A DNA stretch of 61,914 nt from NCBI GenBank assembly GCA_037447655.1, contig JBBHKE010002363.1, forward strand, positions 64,001 through 125,914, read 5' to 3'. Shown piece after piece: positions 15,609-27,950 of this stretch. The notes beneath the pieces were generated by a model. The model had not been told where the DNA came from, did not search any database, and saw only the letters and a list, made by a program, of their open reading frames with translations. The translations under genes were made by a program, and so were the position numbers. Each line of letters starts with the position of its first letter. The stretch's first letter is position 1. This DNA comes from Zygnema cylindricum. Lineage: Eukaryota > Streptophyta > Zygnematophyceae > Zygnematales > Zygnemataceae.

Positions 15609-17196
15609 CGTTATGGGCCCACACCCATGGCTACCTATATTTGATGGATCAAAATATCACTATTCGAAGGATGCACTTGAGAGCTACTTCGAGATAATAG
15701 AGCTAATGGATGTGGTGGACGGTACCTTGGTCAAAACATCAAATGGGCAGAAAAGGAAAAATCATGAGTGTCTAAGGGTTATCAAGAACTCCTTGACAGA
15801 GGATTTGGTAATGTCATACCTAAGTTGTAAAAAGGCGTCTGAATTATGGAATTACTTAGAATGTATGTATGCAAAGACTTCTTTATATCATTGGCTTAGT
15901 AGTGTTACCAAAATAGTTGAACACAAGTATGTAGGAGGTAGTATGGAGAAACACTGTATTGACTTACAAGTATTAAATGCACAAAATGATTTGGCAAGAG
16001 GAAACTTTACAGATGCCCAACAAGCTATATTGTTAATGAGAATTCTACCTAAAGAATATAAAAGTGCATTAGATTGATTGACTTTAATTGATAAAAGGGA
16101 TTGGAGCTTAACTGTAGGAAAACTTATTGTTCTAAATGAAGATGCTAATAGAAAGGTTTTATCAAGTCAGACGAATATAAAGGAATCTAAGTCTCAGTTT
16201 CAGAAAAGTAAAAGGAATAGCGAGTTCGGAGATCGGCCAAAGAATTTTTTTTATTGTAATGATTTGGGACATACCTTCAGGGTATGTCCGTCATATAAAA
16301 GTGCATGTGTTACAAGGAATTTGAGAGATGGATGGGACAACAACCTAGTTTGACCCTCAACAAAAAGAGAATCAAGTGCCTTCGTGAATGAGAGACAAGA
16401 CTCGACCAATGACAACAGGAATAAACCGTGTGTTGAGGAATTAATTTACTTACCGACGTCCTATGGTGTTCGGAATGAGGTGAAAAAGGTGACAAAAAAG
16501 GATTCGATTGCTTTCATTATTTCCTTTGATAGATTGGTGAGTGACACAAACTTACTAAAGGAAGAGGCAACTAGAATAGGAGGAGTTGAAAGATTTAAAG
16601 AGCAACCAGAAGTGGAAGTGGAAGGAACTGAAAATAGTGTGGTCATCGAAGATAGTGTGGAGGAAAAAAAGAGGGAAAAAGAGTCGGTTGTTGTAACTCT
16701 TTTTTGTGATAGATTCGTGTGAGTAAATGGCTTACGAAGGGACGAGATGCTTGAAGACGGAAGAGTTAGAGAAGTAAACTTTAAAGTGGCAGCAGAATAT
16801 TCCTTAGATATGGAGAAAACTGAACCAAAACCAAAACTTAGAGTAAGGGAGAAAGATGATGAGAGAGAAAATGGTGAAGTCACACAAGATAGGGAATTTA
16901 CATCGGAGGTGGAAAATAATGTGGTTTTCAAAACTAATGAATTCAGCAAAGGATCAAGAGAGATCGTTAAGAAAATCAGGTTAAGAAAAGTAGGTCATAA
17001 AATTGGAGAAATTTGGATATTAAGAAGGAATATTAGGAAGAAGAAAAAGCAGAAAAATGAAAAGGGGATCAAAATAAAAGTATTCAAGATTCATACACCT
17101 AAAAGGAGTGGTAGATCTATGGAAAAATACCAAATCCTAGTAAGAAAAACCACACTTTATAGAGGTTATGGGAAGGCAATAATTGTAGAATTATAA
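15583..17196 (+). pseudogene. Gag-like frame with three in-frame TGA codons (A1)
   Basis: A single frame of 538 codons is broken only by TGA at 16075, 16351 and 16720 and ends with TAA at 17194. The N-terminal part has the copia gag pattern seen in the C element at 42825: LPIFDGSKY, then LMDVVDGT, EHKYVGGSM and LLMRILPKEY. Around 16240-16290 lies a zinc knuckle remnant, YCNDLGHTFRVC, whose first cysteine is replaced by Phe. After that the protein is very rich in Lys and Glu with no recognisable pol domain. At the first two stops element C has CGA (Arg), so C-to-T change at CpG is the likely cause. The start codon sits inside the LTR. The product would be a capsid-like protein; it is not expected to be made intact. 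Confidence 0.82.
15609..15622 (+). other. Putative primer-binding site, internal tRNA-iMet type
   Basis: Directly after the LTR comes CGTTATGGGCCCAC. From its second base this is complementary to the anticodon stem-loop of initiator tRNA-Met (CAU anticodon in GGGCCCAUAACC), the internal priming mode known for Drosophila copia and yeast Ty5. The usual plant site TGGTATCAGAGC is not present. The first base is C here but G in elements B and C. The same bases are translated as V-M-G-P in the gag frame. Confidence 0.6.
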
Positions 17197-18449
17197 ATTC
17201 TACAAACAGACCAGATCAAGTAAAAAAAAAAGAAAAAGATACATATTAAGGAAAAATAGTTGGAGAAGAAACAAGTTACGAAACAAATCACACAAAAAAA
17301 CACCACCGGCAACAATGAGAAGAGGTGTGACGGGAAAACGGAGAGACTTGAACGACTTTTCAGCAATGTATAAGGGAATTTGGTGCAGTAACGTAGACAA
17401 CATATATCGAAGGAAGCAAAAGGCGTGGAAGTGTCCAATAGGAGAGAAGGTGCAGCAACTCTTTAATGAAAGTGTGTAGAGACGAGATTATTTCGACAAA
17501 TAATGATCATATGACTAAGTGACGATTACGGGTGGAGTTCAGATTTACTAAAGAGGTGTTATATCATTAGTGAAAGGACAATTTCGCATATGGCATAGGG
17601 GGAGGTATTACGGGACGATATTCAAATCTTTTAGTTTGTAAAATTCACAGAAATTAAGGAAATGGATGATAAAATTTTTCAAGAAAGACAAATAGTGTTT
17701 GAATATTAAATGATTAACTCGGCAAGGAGGCAGTTGTCAAGAAGGGGAAGTTTGGAAGACATGGCAAAAACGTAGTGATTAATTAGCGGAAGCAGTTCGC
17801 GCTGCAACGCAACAACAAAACATAGCAACGAAGCAGCGAAGTACAGCAACGTAGCGGAAGCAGTGGGGTTATAACGTTAATGAAAGTGATATTTTTGCAT
17901 TTATGACTTACGGGGAGCTGTTACAGGACAAATTATGCAAGGTGGTGGTTTTCACCAAGGCAAATGGGATATGGCGACGTCAGCAAAACAGTGGTGATGT
18001 AATTGTTTGGCTAGTATTTATGAATCATTAGAAGTGGAGGTTGATAGAGAATTTTTAATCTCTAAATATTTTACATTATTCATTTTGTCTATATCTCCAT
18101 TAGAGTAGAAATATATGCAAGGATTACTGAGTCTAAAGCTTTAGGGGAGTGTTGAAATTGAAAACTTTAGTTATCAGTATATGAGGCTATGAGGAGAAAG
18201 TTAAGGGTGAAAGGAGAACCTACTAGGGCTGCGATGTCAAAATAGTGCAGCGTGGCAGCATGGCAATACACGTTGCATATTGTATTCGAACTAGGCTACC
18301 ATATCAAACTAGCGCAGCGTAGCAGCATAGCAGTACACGGCGCACATTGTATTCATACTGCGCTGCAATGTCAAACTAGCGTAGCGTAGTAACACAACAT
18401 TACACAATGCATGTTTTTATAGGTGCACAAAAAAAAAATTTCGGGGGAG
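17197..18449 (+). other. Non-coding 3' interior of A1, with GCAGC repeats and purine tract
   Basis: No convincing coding frame is present. At 17800-17870 and 18225-18405 there are runs built from GCAGCGTAGCAGCATAGCA-type words. At 18140-18152 the sequence AAAGCTTTAGGGGAG is followed by TGTTG, which resembles a second polypurine tract with an LTR start; the real junction is the purine tract ending at 18449. A pol region is missing where an autonomous copia element would have it. Confidence 0.7.
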
Positions 18450-19492
18450 TGTTGTTTTGAAAAGTTTATTCTTTGCGTACAGGACAATTCATGCGCCATG
18501 CAATTTAATGTGGAGGTTCGAATAGATAAATGGATTGGGGGAGCGAACAAAAGGATATAATTTTTATGGATGTAAAAGACTCATTGAGTGGCGTGTATAA
18601 GCATTGACAAATGGACGGCGGATGGCAAAGCGATTCAATGTGGAATAAACGAAAGGTTAAAACAGGCACCGCACATACAGCGCAGTTACGATACAGATAG
18701 GAAAGCGCAACCGTGGTTATCTTGATATGATCCATACGGACAAAGTTGCTGACGCAGCTGCGGATAATATAACTAGTATAGATCTTGAGTAGTTATATTT
18801 GTTTAGTGGTTACTTTGTGGTAGCTTGGTCTTTGACGTACGAAGATTGTCGAGATGTCGGTGTAAATGTTATGTACAACATTGGTTTGTCTTTTTGCTAA
18901 TTAGTTTATTAGTGCAGATATGTTTAGACTGACATACCTCGAACTATTCGGGTATACTTACAATATTTCAGGAAGATGGTAGATACCATACGGCTGGTAT
19001 TCATAAGTACATACAGTAGTGAACACTCTGAGTATAACGTGTAGGACTTAGAATATTTGAGTATCACAGTCAAGTTTATCAAAGCAATGGCATATTTTTT
19101 TCTCCAACTTTGACCTATTGGTATGATCACTTTGTTTGCTTCTTTCATGTGAAACTTTGTGAAGGTATTCTATGATATAGAATCTATATGTGTGTGTAGT
19201 TTAATTCTATTCTGTTATCTCTCTGAGACTCTGTGAGAAGTCAAAGTGATTGGTTTGTAAAGTTGTCAACTGTTTTTGGGAAACTCTGGAGCTTATATCT
19301 TCTAGATCCCTTGATGGATTTGGCTTTAACTTTGGGAGTTTACAGTATTTATAGAATACTAACTATTGGTGCAGTTGATAGGGGATTTTATGTATTGTGG
19401 AGTAATATGTGTTGTTTGAAACACAGCTGTTTGAGGGGTAATCTGTGGTGCTTCCGAGTGTAGTCCATGGCTAAAATAGGCTATGGACAACA
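18450..19492 (+). repeat. 3' LTR of element A copy 1
   Basis: A 1043-bp LTR beginning TGTTGTTTTGAAAAG and ending GGACAACA, about 80 bp shorter than the 5' LTR. It retains AAATGGACGG at 18609, but the following hairpin is degraded. Satellite resumes directly at 19493. Confidence 0.86.
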
Positions 19493-20693
19493 CCGCTTAC
19501 AGGAATTGTTACCTAACTCACACAAACTGTTAGCACTAATAAGAATTGTTATCAAAATTACACAAACTGTTAGCGCTAAAAGGAATTGTTACCGAAATTA
19601 CACAAACTGTTAGCACTTACATGAATTGTTACCTTACTTACACAAACTGTTAGCGCTAACAGGAATTGTTACCTAACTTACACAAACTGCTAGCGCTAAC
19701 AAGAATTATTATCAAAATTACACAAACTGTAAGAGCTAAAAGGAATTGTTGCCGAACTTACACAAACAGTTAGCGCTTACATGAATTGTTACCTTACTTA
19801 CACAGACACTTAGCGCTAACAAGAATTGTTATCTAAATAACACAAACTATTAGCGCTAACAAGAATTGTTATCTAAATTACACAAATAGTTAGCCCTAAC
19901 AAGAATTATTACCTAACTTAAACAAACAATTAGCGCCAACAAGAATTGTTATCTAAATTACACAAACAATTAGCGCTAATAGGAATTGTTACCGAACTTA
20001 CACAAACTCTTAGCGCTAATAGGAATTGTTACCTAACACAAACTGTTAGCGCTAAGAAGAATTGTTATCTAAATAACAGAAACTATTAGCGCTACCAAGA
20101 ATTGTTACGTAAATTTTACAAACTGTTAACACTCATAGGAATTGTTATCTAAATTAGACAAACTGTTAGCGCTCACGAAAATTGTTATCTAATTTACACA
20201 AACTGTTATCGCTACCATGAATTGTTATCTAAATAACACAAACTGTTAGCCCTAACAAGAAATGTTACCTAACTTACACAAACTGTTAGCACTGACAAGA
20301 ATTGTTATCTAAATTACACAAACTGTAACCGCTAACAAAAATTGATATCTAACTTACACAAACTGTTAGCACTAACAAGAATTGTTACCTAACTTACACA
20401 AACTGTTAGCACTTACATGAATTGTTACTTAACTTACACAAATTGTTAGCGCTAACAGGAATTGTTATCAAAATTACACAAATTGTTAATGCAAACAAGA
20501 ATTGTTATCTATATAATACAAACTATTAGCTCTAATAGGAATTGTTACCTAACATAAAAAAACTGTTACCGCTAATAGGAATTGTTACCTAACTTACACA
20601 AATAATTAGCGCTAACAGGAATTGTTACCTAACTTACACAAATTGTAAGCGTTAACAAGATTTGTTATCTAAATTGCACAAACTTCTAACACT
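19493..20693 (+). repeat. 40-bp satellite between the two A copies
   Basis: About 30 units in plus orientation, mostly of the TTAGCGCTAA type with AAACTG linkers, so more homogeneous than most of the array at 1-14484. The last 270 bp are the satellite segment belonging to the duplicated 6209-bp unit. No genes seen. Confidence 0.94.
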
Positions 20694-23600
20694 TGTTGTT
20701 TTGAAAAAATTGTTTCGTGCGTACGCGACACTTCGTGCACCATGGAATTTAATGTGGAGGTTTGAATAGATTAATGGATTGGGGGAGCGAACAAACGGAT
20801 ATAATTTAAGTGATGTAAAAGACTTAGTGAGTGGCGTGTACAAGCATTGACAAATGGACGGTGGATCGCGAAGCGATCCGATTTTGAATAAACGAAATGT
20901 TGAAACATGCACCGCTGAAACGGCGCAGTTGCGATGCAGATATGACAATGCAACTACGATTATTTTGGATGAATATGCGCCGGTGGTACGGAGCAAGTGC
21001 GACGCAGACAAGTCAACGCAGCTGCGGTTACCTTGATATGATCCGTACGAACAAAGCAGCTGACGCAGCTGCGGATAATATAACTAGTATAGATCGTGAG
21101 AAATTATATTTATTTAGTGGTTACTTTGTGGTGGCTTGATCTTTGACGTAAGAAGATTGTGGAGATGTCGGTTTAAATATTATGTACAACATAGATTTGT
21201 CTTTTTGCTAATTAGTTTATTAGTGTAGATCTGTTCTGATTGACATACCTCGAACTATTCAGGTATACTTACAATATTTTAGGAAGATGGAAGATACCGT
21301 CAGCTGGTATGCCTAAGTACATTCAGTAGTGAACACTGTGAGTATAACTTGTAGGACTTAGAATATTTGAGTACACAGTCAAGTTTATCAAAGCAATGGA
21401 AGACTGTTTTCTACATCTTTGACCAGTTGGTGTGATCACTTTTTTTTGTTCTTTCATGTGAAACTGTGTGAAGTTATTGTATGATATAGAATCTATATGT
21501 GTGTGTAGTTTTATTCTATTCTGGTATCTCTCCGAGACTCCGTGAGAAGTCAAATTGATTGGTTTGTAAAGTTGTCAACTGTTTTTAGGAAACTCTGTAG
21601 CTTATATCTTCTAGATCCCTTGGTGGATTTGGCTATAACTTTGGGAGTTTATAGTATCTATAGTATACTGCCTATTGGTGCAGTTGATATGGGATTTTAT
21701 TTATTGTGGAGTAATCTGTGTTGTTTGAAACACAGCTGTTTGAGTGGTGTGCTTCCAAGTTTAGTCCATGTGGTGCTTCGAAGTGTAGTCCATGTCTGAA
21801 ATAGGCCATGGACAACACGTTATGGGCCCACACCCATGGCTACCTATATTTGATGGATCAAAATATCACTATTCGAAGGATGCACTTGAGAGCTACTTCG
21901 AGATAATAGAGCTAATGGATGTGGTGGACGGTACCTTGGTCAAAACATCAAATGGGCAGAAAAGGAAAAATCATGAGTGTCTAAGGGTTATCAAGAACTC
22001 CTTGACAGAGGATTTGGTAATGTCATACCTAAGTTGTAAAAAGGCGTCTGAATTATGGAATTACTTAGAATGTATGTATGCAAAGACTTCTTTATATCAT
22101 TGGCTTAGTAGTGTTACCAAAATAGTTGAACACAAGTATGTAGGAGGTAGTATGGAGAAACACTGTATTGACTTACAAGTATTAAATGCACAAAATGATT
22201 TGGCAAGAGGAAACTTTACAGATGCCCAACAAGCTATATTGTTAATGAGAATTCTACCTAAAGAATATAAAAGTGCATTAGATTGATTGACTTTAATTGA
22301 TAAAAGGGATTGGAGCTTAACTGTAGGAAAACTTATTGTTCTAAATGAAGATGCTAATAGAAAGGTTTTATCAAGTCAGACGAATATAAAGGAATCTAAG
22401 TCTCAGTTTCAGAAAAGTAAAAGGAATAGCGAGTTCGGAGATCGGCCAAAGAATTTTTTTTATTGTAATGATTTGGGACATACCTTCAGGGTATGTCCGT
22501 CATATAAAAGTGCATGTGTTACAAGGAATTTGAGAGATGGATGGGACAACAACCTAGTTTGACCCTCAACAAAAAGAGAATCAAGTGCCTTCGTGAATGA
22601 GAGACAAGACTCGACCAATGACAACAGGAATAAACCGTGTGTTGAGGAATTAATTTACTTACCGACGTCCTATGGTGTTCGGAATGAGGTGAAAAAGGTG
22701 ACAAAAAAGGATTCGATTGCTTTCATTATTTCCTTTGACAGATTGGTGAGTGACACAAACTTACTAAAGGAAGAGGCAACTAGAATAGGAGGAGTTGAAA
22801 GATTTAAAGAGCAACCAGAAGTGGAAGTGGAAGGAACTGAAAATAGTGTGGTCATCGAAGATAGTGTGGAGGAAAAAAAGAGGGAAAAAGAGTCGGTTGT
22901 TGTAACTCTTTTTTGTGATAGATTCGTGTGAGTAAATGGCTTACGAAGGGACGAGATGCTTGAAGACGGAAGAGTTAGAGAAGTAAACTTTAAAGTGGCA
23001 GCAGAATATTCCTTAGATATGGAGAAAACTGAACCAAAACCAAAACTTAGAGTAAGGGAGAAAGATGATGAGAGAGAAAATGGTGAAGTCACACAAGATA
23101 GGGAATTTACATCGGAGGTGGAAAATAATGTGGTTTTCAAAACTAATGAATTCAGCAAAGGATCAAGAGAGATCGTTAAGAAAATCAGGTTAAGAAAAGT
23201 AGGTCATAAAATTGGAGAAATTTGGATATTAAGAAGGAATATTAGGAAGAAGAAAAAGCAGAAAAATGAAAAGGGGATCAAAATAAAAGTATTCAAGATT
23301 CATACACCTACAAGGAGTGGTAGATCTATGGAAAAATACCAAATCCTAGTAAGAAAAACCACACTTTATAGAGGTTATGGGAAGGCAATAATTGTAGAAT
23401 TATAAATTCTACAAACAGACCAGATCAAGTAAAAAAAAAAGAAAAAGATACATATTAAGGAAAAATAGTTGGAGAAGAAACAAGTTACGAAACAAATCAC
23501 ACAGAAAAACACCACCGGCAACAATGAGAAGAGGTGTGACGGGAAAACGGAGAGACTTGAACGACTTTTCAGCAATGTATAAGGGAATTTGGTGCAGTAA

Positions 23601-25050
23601 CGTAGACAACATATATCGAAGGAAGCAAAAGGCGTGGAAGTGTCCAATAGGAGAGAAGGTGCAGCAACTCTTTAATGAAAGTGTGTAGAGACGAGATTAT
23701 TTCGACAAATAATGATCATATGACTAAGTGACGATTACGGGTGGAGTTCAGATTTACTAAAGAGGTGTTATATCATTAGTGAAAGGACAATTTCGCATAT
23801 GGCATAGGGGGAGGTATTACGGGACGATATTCAAATCTTTTAGTTTGTAAAATTCACAGAAATTAAGGAAATGGATGATAAAATTTTTCAAGAAAGACAA
23901 ATAGTGTTTGAATATTAAATGATTAACTCGGCAAGGAGGCAGTTGTCAAGAAGGGGAAGTTTGGAAGACATGGCAAAAACGTAGTGATTAATTAGCGGAA
24001 GCAGTTCGCGCTGCAACGCAACAACAAAACATAGCAACGAAGCAGCGAAGTACAGCAACGTAGCGGAAGCAGTGGGGTTATAACGTTAATGAAAGTGATA
24101 TTTTTGCATTTATGACTTACGGGGAGCTGTTACAGGACAAATTATGCAAGGTGGTGGTTTTCACCAAGGCAAATGGGATATGGCGACGTCAGCAAAACAG
24201 TGGTGATGTAATTGTTTGGCTAGTATTTATGAATCATTAGAAGTGGAGGTTGATAGAGAATTTTTAATCTCTAAATATTTTACATTATTCATTTTGTCTA
24301 TATCTCCATTAGAGTAGAAATATATGCATGGATTACTGAGTCTAAAGCTTTAGGGGAGTGTTGAAATTGAAAGCTTTAGTTATCAATATATGAGGCTATG
24401 AGGAGAAAGTTAAGGGTGAAAGGAGAACCTACTAGGGCTGCGATGTCAAAATAGTGCAGCGTGGCAGCATGGCAATACACGTTGCATATTGTATTCGAAC
24501 TAGGCTACCATATCAAACTAGCGCAGCGTAGCAGCATAGCAGTACACGGCGCACATTGTATTCATACTGCGCTGCAATGTCAAACTAGCGTAGCGTAGTA
24601 ACACAACATTACACAATGCATGTTTTTATAGGTGCACAAAAAAAAAATTTCGGGGGAGTGTTGTTTTGAAAAGTTTATTCTTTGCGTACAGGACAATTCA
24701 TGCGCCATGCAATTTAATGTGGAGGTTCGAATAGATAAATGGATTGGGGGAGCGAACAAAAGGATATAATTTTTATGGATGTAAAAGACTCATTGAGTGG
24801 CGTGTATAAGCATTGACAAATGGACGGCGGATGGCAAAGCGATTCAATTTGGAATAAACGAGAGGTTAAAACAGGCACCACACATACGGCGTAGTTACAA
24901 TACAGATAGGAAAGCGCAGCCGTGGTTATCTTGATATGATTCATACGGACAAAGTTGCTAACACAACTGCGGATAATATAACTAGCATAGATCTTGAGTA
25001 GTTATATTTTTTTAGTGGTTACTTTATGGTAGGTTTGTCTTTAACGTACG
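20694..25050 (+). mobile_element. Gag-only copia-like LTR element A, copy 2 (interrupted)
   Basis: Second copy of element A, same order as A1 at +6209. The 5' LTR is 20694-21817, the primer-site-like block follows at 21818, the interior runs to 24658 and the 3' LTR starts at 24659. The 3' LTR is cut at 25050 by element B, continues for 39 bp at 30690-30728 and is then lost into satellite. The remaining 390 bp of this 3' LTR differ from A1 mainly by G-to-A and C-to-T changes. Confidence 0.87.
21792..23405 (+). pseudogene. Gag-like frame with three in-frame TGA codons (A2)
   Basis: Near-identical copy of the A1 gag frame at +6209. It has the same three TGA codons, at 22284, 22560 and 22929, so the stops predate the segmental duplication. 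The motifs are the same: IFDGSKY, VVDGT, YVGGSM, the partial zinc knuckle near 22450-22500 and a Lys/Glu-rich tail. A Lys-to-Thr change distinguishes the tail (ACA near 23310). No pol domain follows. Not expected to give a full protein. Confidence 0.82.
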
Positions 25051-25740
25051 TGTTGTTCTCCAATCACCGGTGGAGGTGGAGGAGCAGTAGTAGTAGTAGA
25101 AGTAAACATGATACACTCTCAGAAGCTATCAAGAATCCTACCAAATAGTTGTTCTTCAGTGCTCACCAATTCTTATACAAGCATCCAAACCTCACAAAAC
25201 TGTATCAGAATATAGAGTAGCATAAACACTGATAACTCCAACAGTAATAGCACAATTGACCTGACAACACTCAAGATATAATAATGAGAAGTTTCCCAAA
25301 AACTGTGTGCAGTTTTACTACTTGGAAGTCTGGATCCATAATATGTTATGAGTCCTAAGTCTTATACTTGTGTTGAACTGGCAACACCAGTGTACTTAAG
25401 AGGTACATCAAACCACCAAGCTACCACTAATCTGTCAAGCTACCATTGAGCTATCACTAAGCTACAACTGAGCTATCACTAAGCTAACTAGAATCGTATC
25501 TATCGCAGTTGCTCTATCCTGTACAAAATCACATTAAGAATATCAGACGTTGCATTGTCCTGTCTGTGTTGCAGCTTCGCTGCTGCGCTGCTCTACTATA
25601 TAGCAACTGCTCTGCTGTATAGCAGTTGTGCTGCTCTGTTGTATAGCAGTTGCGCTGCTCTGTCGGTATAGCTGCTGCGCTGCTTTGTCTGTAAAGCAGT
25701 TGCGCTGCTTTGAGACTGAAAGCTTTCCAAAAAGACAACA
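25051..25740 (-). repeat. 3' LTR of element B
   Basis: A 690-bp LTR. On the minus strand it begins TGTTGTCTTTTTGG and ends in a Thr/Pro-rich open frame (start codon at 25107) that runs to the LTR edge. A purine tract, rich in A and G and ending AAGGGAG, lies just outside at 25741-25750 as expected for a 3' LTR. Confidence 0.9.
25552..25715. repeat. GC-rich minisatellite within the B LTR
   Basis: About six units of roughly 24 bp built on TATAGCAGTTGCGCTGCTC, degenerate. The matching block of the other LTR is at 30501-30665. Similar TAGCAGCATAGCAACGC words recur in the interiors of A and C. Confidence 0.7.
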
Positions 25741-25900
25741 CTCCCTTAAAGCTTTAGACTCAGTATCCCGGCGCAGCTGCGGTGACAAACTAGCGCAGCA
25801 TCGCAGAATAGCAGTATAGCAATTAGCAAGTCACCCAGTCTCATTACCTCACAATAGTGGAATTATCGCAGAGTGACAGTATAGCAGTGCAGCAATTCAA

Positions 25901-26131
25901 CTATTCACTTAATCCCACTGCCTCCCTACAATACTTCAGCTTAGGAGCAGGAAGGGCTTTAGTGAGCATATCAGCAATCATTTTTGCATCTGGCAAATAA
26001 CATAATTTAATCACTCTAGAGAACACCTTTTCTCTTACAAAGTGTAATCGTACATCCATGTGCTTGCTTTTGAAGTGATGACTCAGGTTAGAAATAATGG
26101 CAATGGCAGCCTGGTTATCACACCAGATCAC
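25901..26131 (-). pseudogene. RNase H C-terminal segment of B pol
   Basis: 76 codons that continue the RNase H domain after a stop codon at 26144. WCDNQAAI gives a catalytic Asp, and KHMDVRLHFVRE is the conserved copia RNase H tail. The end LTKALPAPKL is typical of the last residues of copia polyproteins. It is in the same reading frame as the RT segment, separated by one nonsense codon. Confidence 0.85.
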
Positions 26132-26143
26132 TTGTGGACCAGC

Positions 26144-27490
26144 TTACATGTATCCTAGTTCTTGTAATATGGATTTTACCCATAAGAATTCTTTGAGGGC
26201 CGAGTTTGCTGCCATATATTCTGACTCCATTGTCGACTGTGCTGTAACCTTTTGAAGTTTTCTGCTCCAACAGCAAGTACCGTTCCCAATTTGTAGAACG
26301 AATCCCGTGGTGGATTTGTGGCTTGGCATGTCGCCATAGCTTGCATCACTCCATGTTTGCAGCTTGACTTCTACTCCGCCTAGAGTGAGTTTGAGATCTT
26401 TAGTTCCTGCCAAATATCTAAAGACTCTCCTTGCTGAATCAAGATCAGATTTTCTCGGATTTTCTAGACTCTTGCTCAGTACCCCGACTGCTGCAGCAAT
26501 ATCAAGACGGGTACAGTTCATGAAATATATTAAGCTTCCCACTATGTGTCTATAAGGTATTATTGTCATAGGATCATTCTCCCCTGACTTTAAATACTCG
26601 CTAACAATGACACCTGATTCTGTATCTTCTCCCTCTAACTTCTGCCGAAACTCCATTGGAGTTAGACATCCTTTTGCCCCCCGCATTGCGTACTCATCTA
26701 ACATGTTTCCAATAGCCTCTTTTTGAGTCAATTTTATTATTTTCCTATTTCTGTCCCTCTCTACCTGGATACCCAAAATATATTTTGCCTCACCGAGGTC
26801 TTTCATCTCGAACCGTGAGTTTAGAGCGGTTTTGATTTTGATAATTTCAGCCATTGATTTGCTAATTAATAGCAAATCATCTACATATACTGCTATATAC
26901 ATTATCCCATTTTGACCCTTTAGAACGTAGACAAAGTGATCAGAACTTATCTTTTGAAATCCTAGACTAGTCAAGAATTCATCAAGCTTTATATTCCACT
27001 GTCCGGGGGATTGTTTTAGGCCGTACAAAGATTTTAGCAACTTGCATACTATGTGCTCTTTTCCTGGTTCCACATACTTTTCAGGATGTTGCATGTAAAT
27101 GGTCTCGTCATGTTCTCCATGCAAAAAGGCCGTTTTTACATCCATCTGATGAATTTCCATATCTTCTATAGCAAGTAGCGACAGCAAAATCCTAACTGTT
27201 GGAAATCTTACAACCGGAGAAAATGTTTCTTCAAAATCGATTCCTTCCTTTTGATTGTACCCCTTTGCCACAAGTCTGGCCTTATAGCGTTCAATGGTGT
27301 TATCGGGATTTAACTTCACCTTGAATACCCATTTGCTGCCGATCGCTTTTCGGTCTGGAGGAAGGTCCACGAACTCCCATGTTTGAGCCTCCATGATCGA
27401 CTTCATTTCGCGTTTGCCGCCTCAATCCAGTGATTCCGCTCTGGTGATGAGAAGGCCTCTTGGATGGTCAAGGGCTCCTCTGAGACTGCC
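26144..27490 (-). pseudogene. Reverse transcriptase and RNase H segment of B pol
   Basis: The main open part (26144-27406, 420 codons) holds a near-complete copia reverse transcriptase (RVT_2): KWVFKVK near residue 25, QMDVKTAFLHG at 87-97 with the first catalytic Asp, and YVDDLLL at 174-180 with the catalytic Asp pair. RNase H follows with SDASYGD at 353-359 and MESEY at 393-397. The upstream residues (PLTIQEAF and HWIEAANAK) lie in another frame at 27403-27490, which marks a frameshift. The role in an active element is copying the RNA genome into DNA. This copy is inactive because of the frameshift and the stop at its end. Confidence 0.93.
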
Positions 27491-27632
27491 GAGTAGGCAA
27501 AGTGAGAGCTTGCGTGCAGGCGCGTGCTTGATTTTTTTCCCCCGGAAATTCTGAGGCTGAGATCGTCGGATGCCGCGCATTGCGCTGATTGCGCTGGTTG
27601 CGATCCGTGTGTATTAACTGCTCTTAGTCCAT

Positions 27633-27950
27633 CTAGACCCAAAGTTGGTGAGGAATTTGGAGAGAGTCTGACTCCGGAGTCATTACCGGAGATTCTGGAA
27701 TCTGCGGGACAATTTCTTGCATGCAATCTAAGATGACATACTCTTGTACTTTTTGTTGCTTTTGCTTCTCTGTCATTTGAAATAAATCTATGGAGTCTAG
27801 TTCATCTTTAACAATGATGTTCCTTGCTACATATATTTTTTGCCTCTCAAACACAAAGACTCTATAACCATTTGAGTGATTATCATATCCTAACACAATA
27901 CCCGCTAATCCCTTCGGTTCCATTTTCCATCTATTTGGAGAAGTATCCAA
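27633..27950 (-). pseudogene. Integrase C-terminal region of B pol
   Basis: The frame includes GIVLGYDNHSNGYRVF, the conserved copia motif downstream of the integrase core, then KIYVARNIIVKDE. A stop lies just before this frame, and the link to the integrase core (27951-28166) is broken by several stops. The C-terminal linker is Gln-, Pro- and Ser-rich, as usual between integrase and RT. Confidence 0.82.

Larger units (their letters stand above)
14485..19492 (+). mobile_element. Gag-only copia-like LTR element A, copy 1
   Basis: This is a complete LTR element of about 5.0 kb in the 40-bp satellite. It starts TGTTGTTTT and ends GACAACA, with LTRs at 14485-15608 and 18450-19492. A primer-site-like block follows the 5' LTR at 15609 and a purine tract (TTTCGGGGGAG) ends at 18449. 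The interior carries a gag-type frame but no protease, integrase, reverse transcriptase or RNase H motif in any frame. The flanking 5 bp are ACACT on the left and CCGCT on the right, only partly alike, so the target duplication has decayed. The two LTRs differ by roughly a tenth, so the insertion is old. It most likely moved using enzymes of an autonomous relative such as element B. Confidence 0.88.
14215..25050 (+). repeat. 6209-bp tandem segmental duplication
   Basis: Sequence from about 14215 to 20423 is repeated from about 20424 onward at a constant offset of 6209 bp. The unit comprises about 270 bp of distinctive satellite, a complete gag-only LTR element and the following satellite. The second unit is cut by element B at 25050, resumes for 39 bp at 30690-30728 and then stops. 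By eye the internal regions of the two copies differ at very few positions over 2.8 kb and the 5' LTRs at about a dozen; the 3' LTR remnants differ at roughly 17 sites in 390 bp. An assembly artefact has to be excluded. Confidence 0.9.

Noticed and set aside
16461-17438. Minus-strand Ser- and Phe-rich frames opposite the gag tail
   Set aside because: Shadows of the Lys/Glu-rich plus-strand frame; composition follows the complement.
18140-18449. Possible additional LTR beginning at TGTTGAAATTG after a purine tract
   Set aside because: No matching LTR sequence follows and the true LTR starts at 18450; kept only as a note on the interior.
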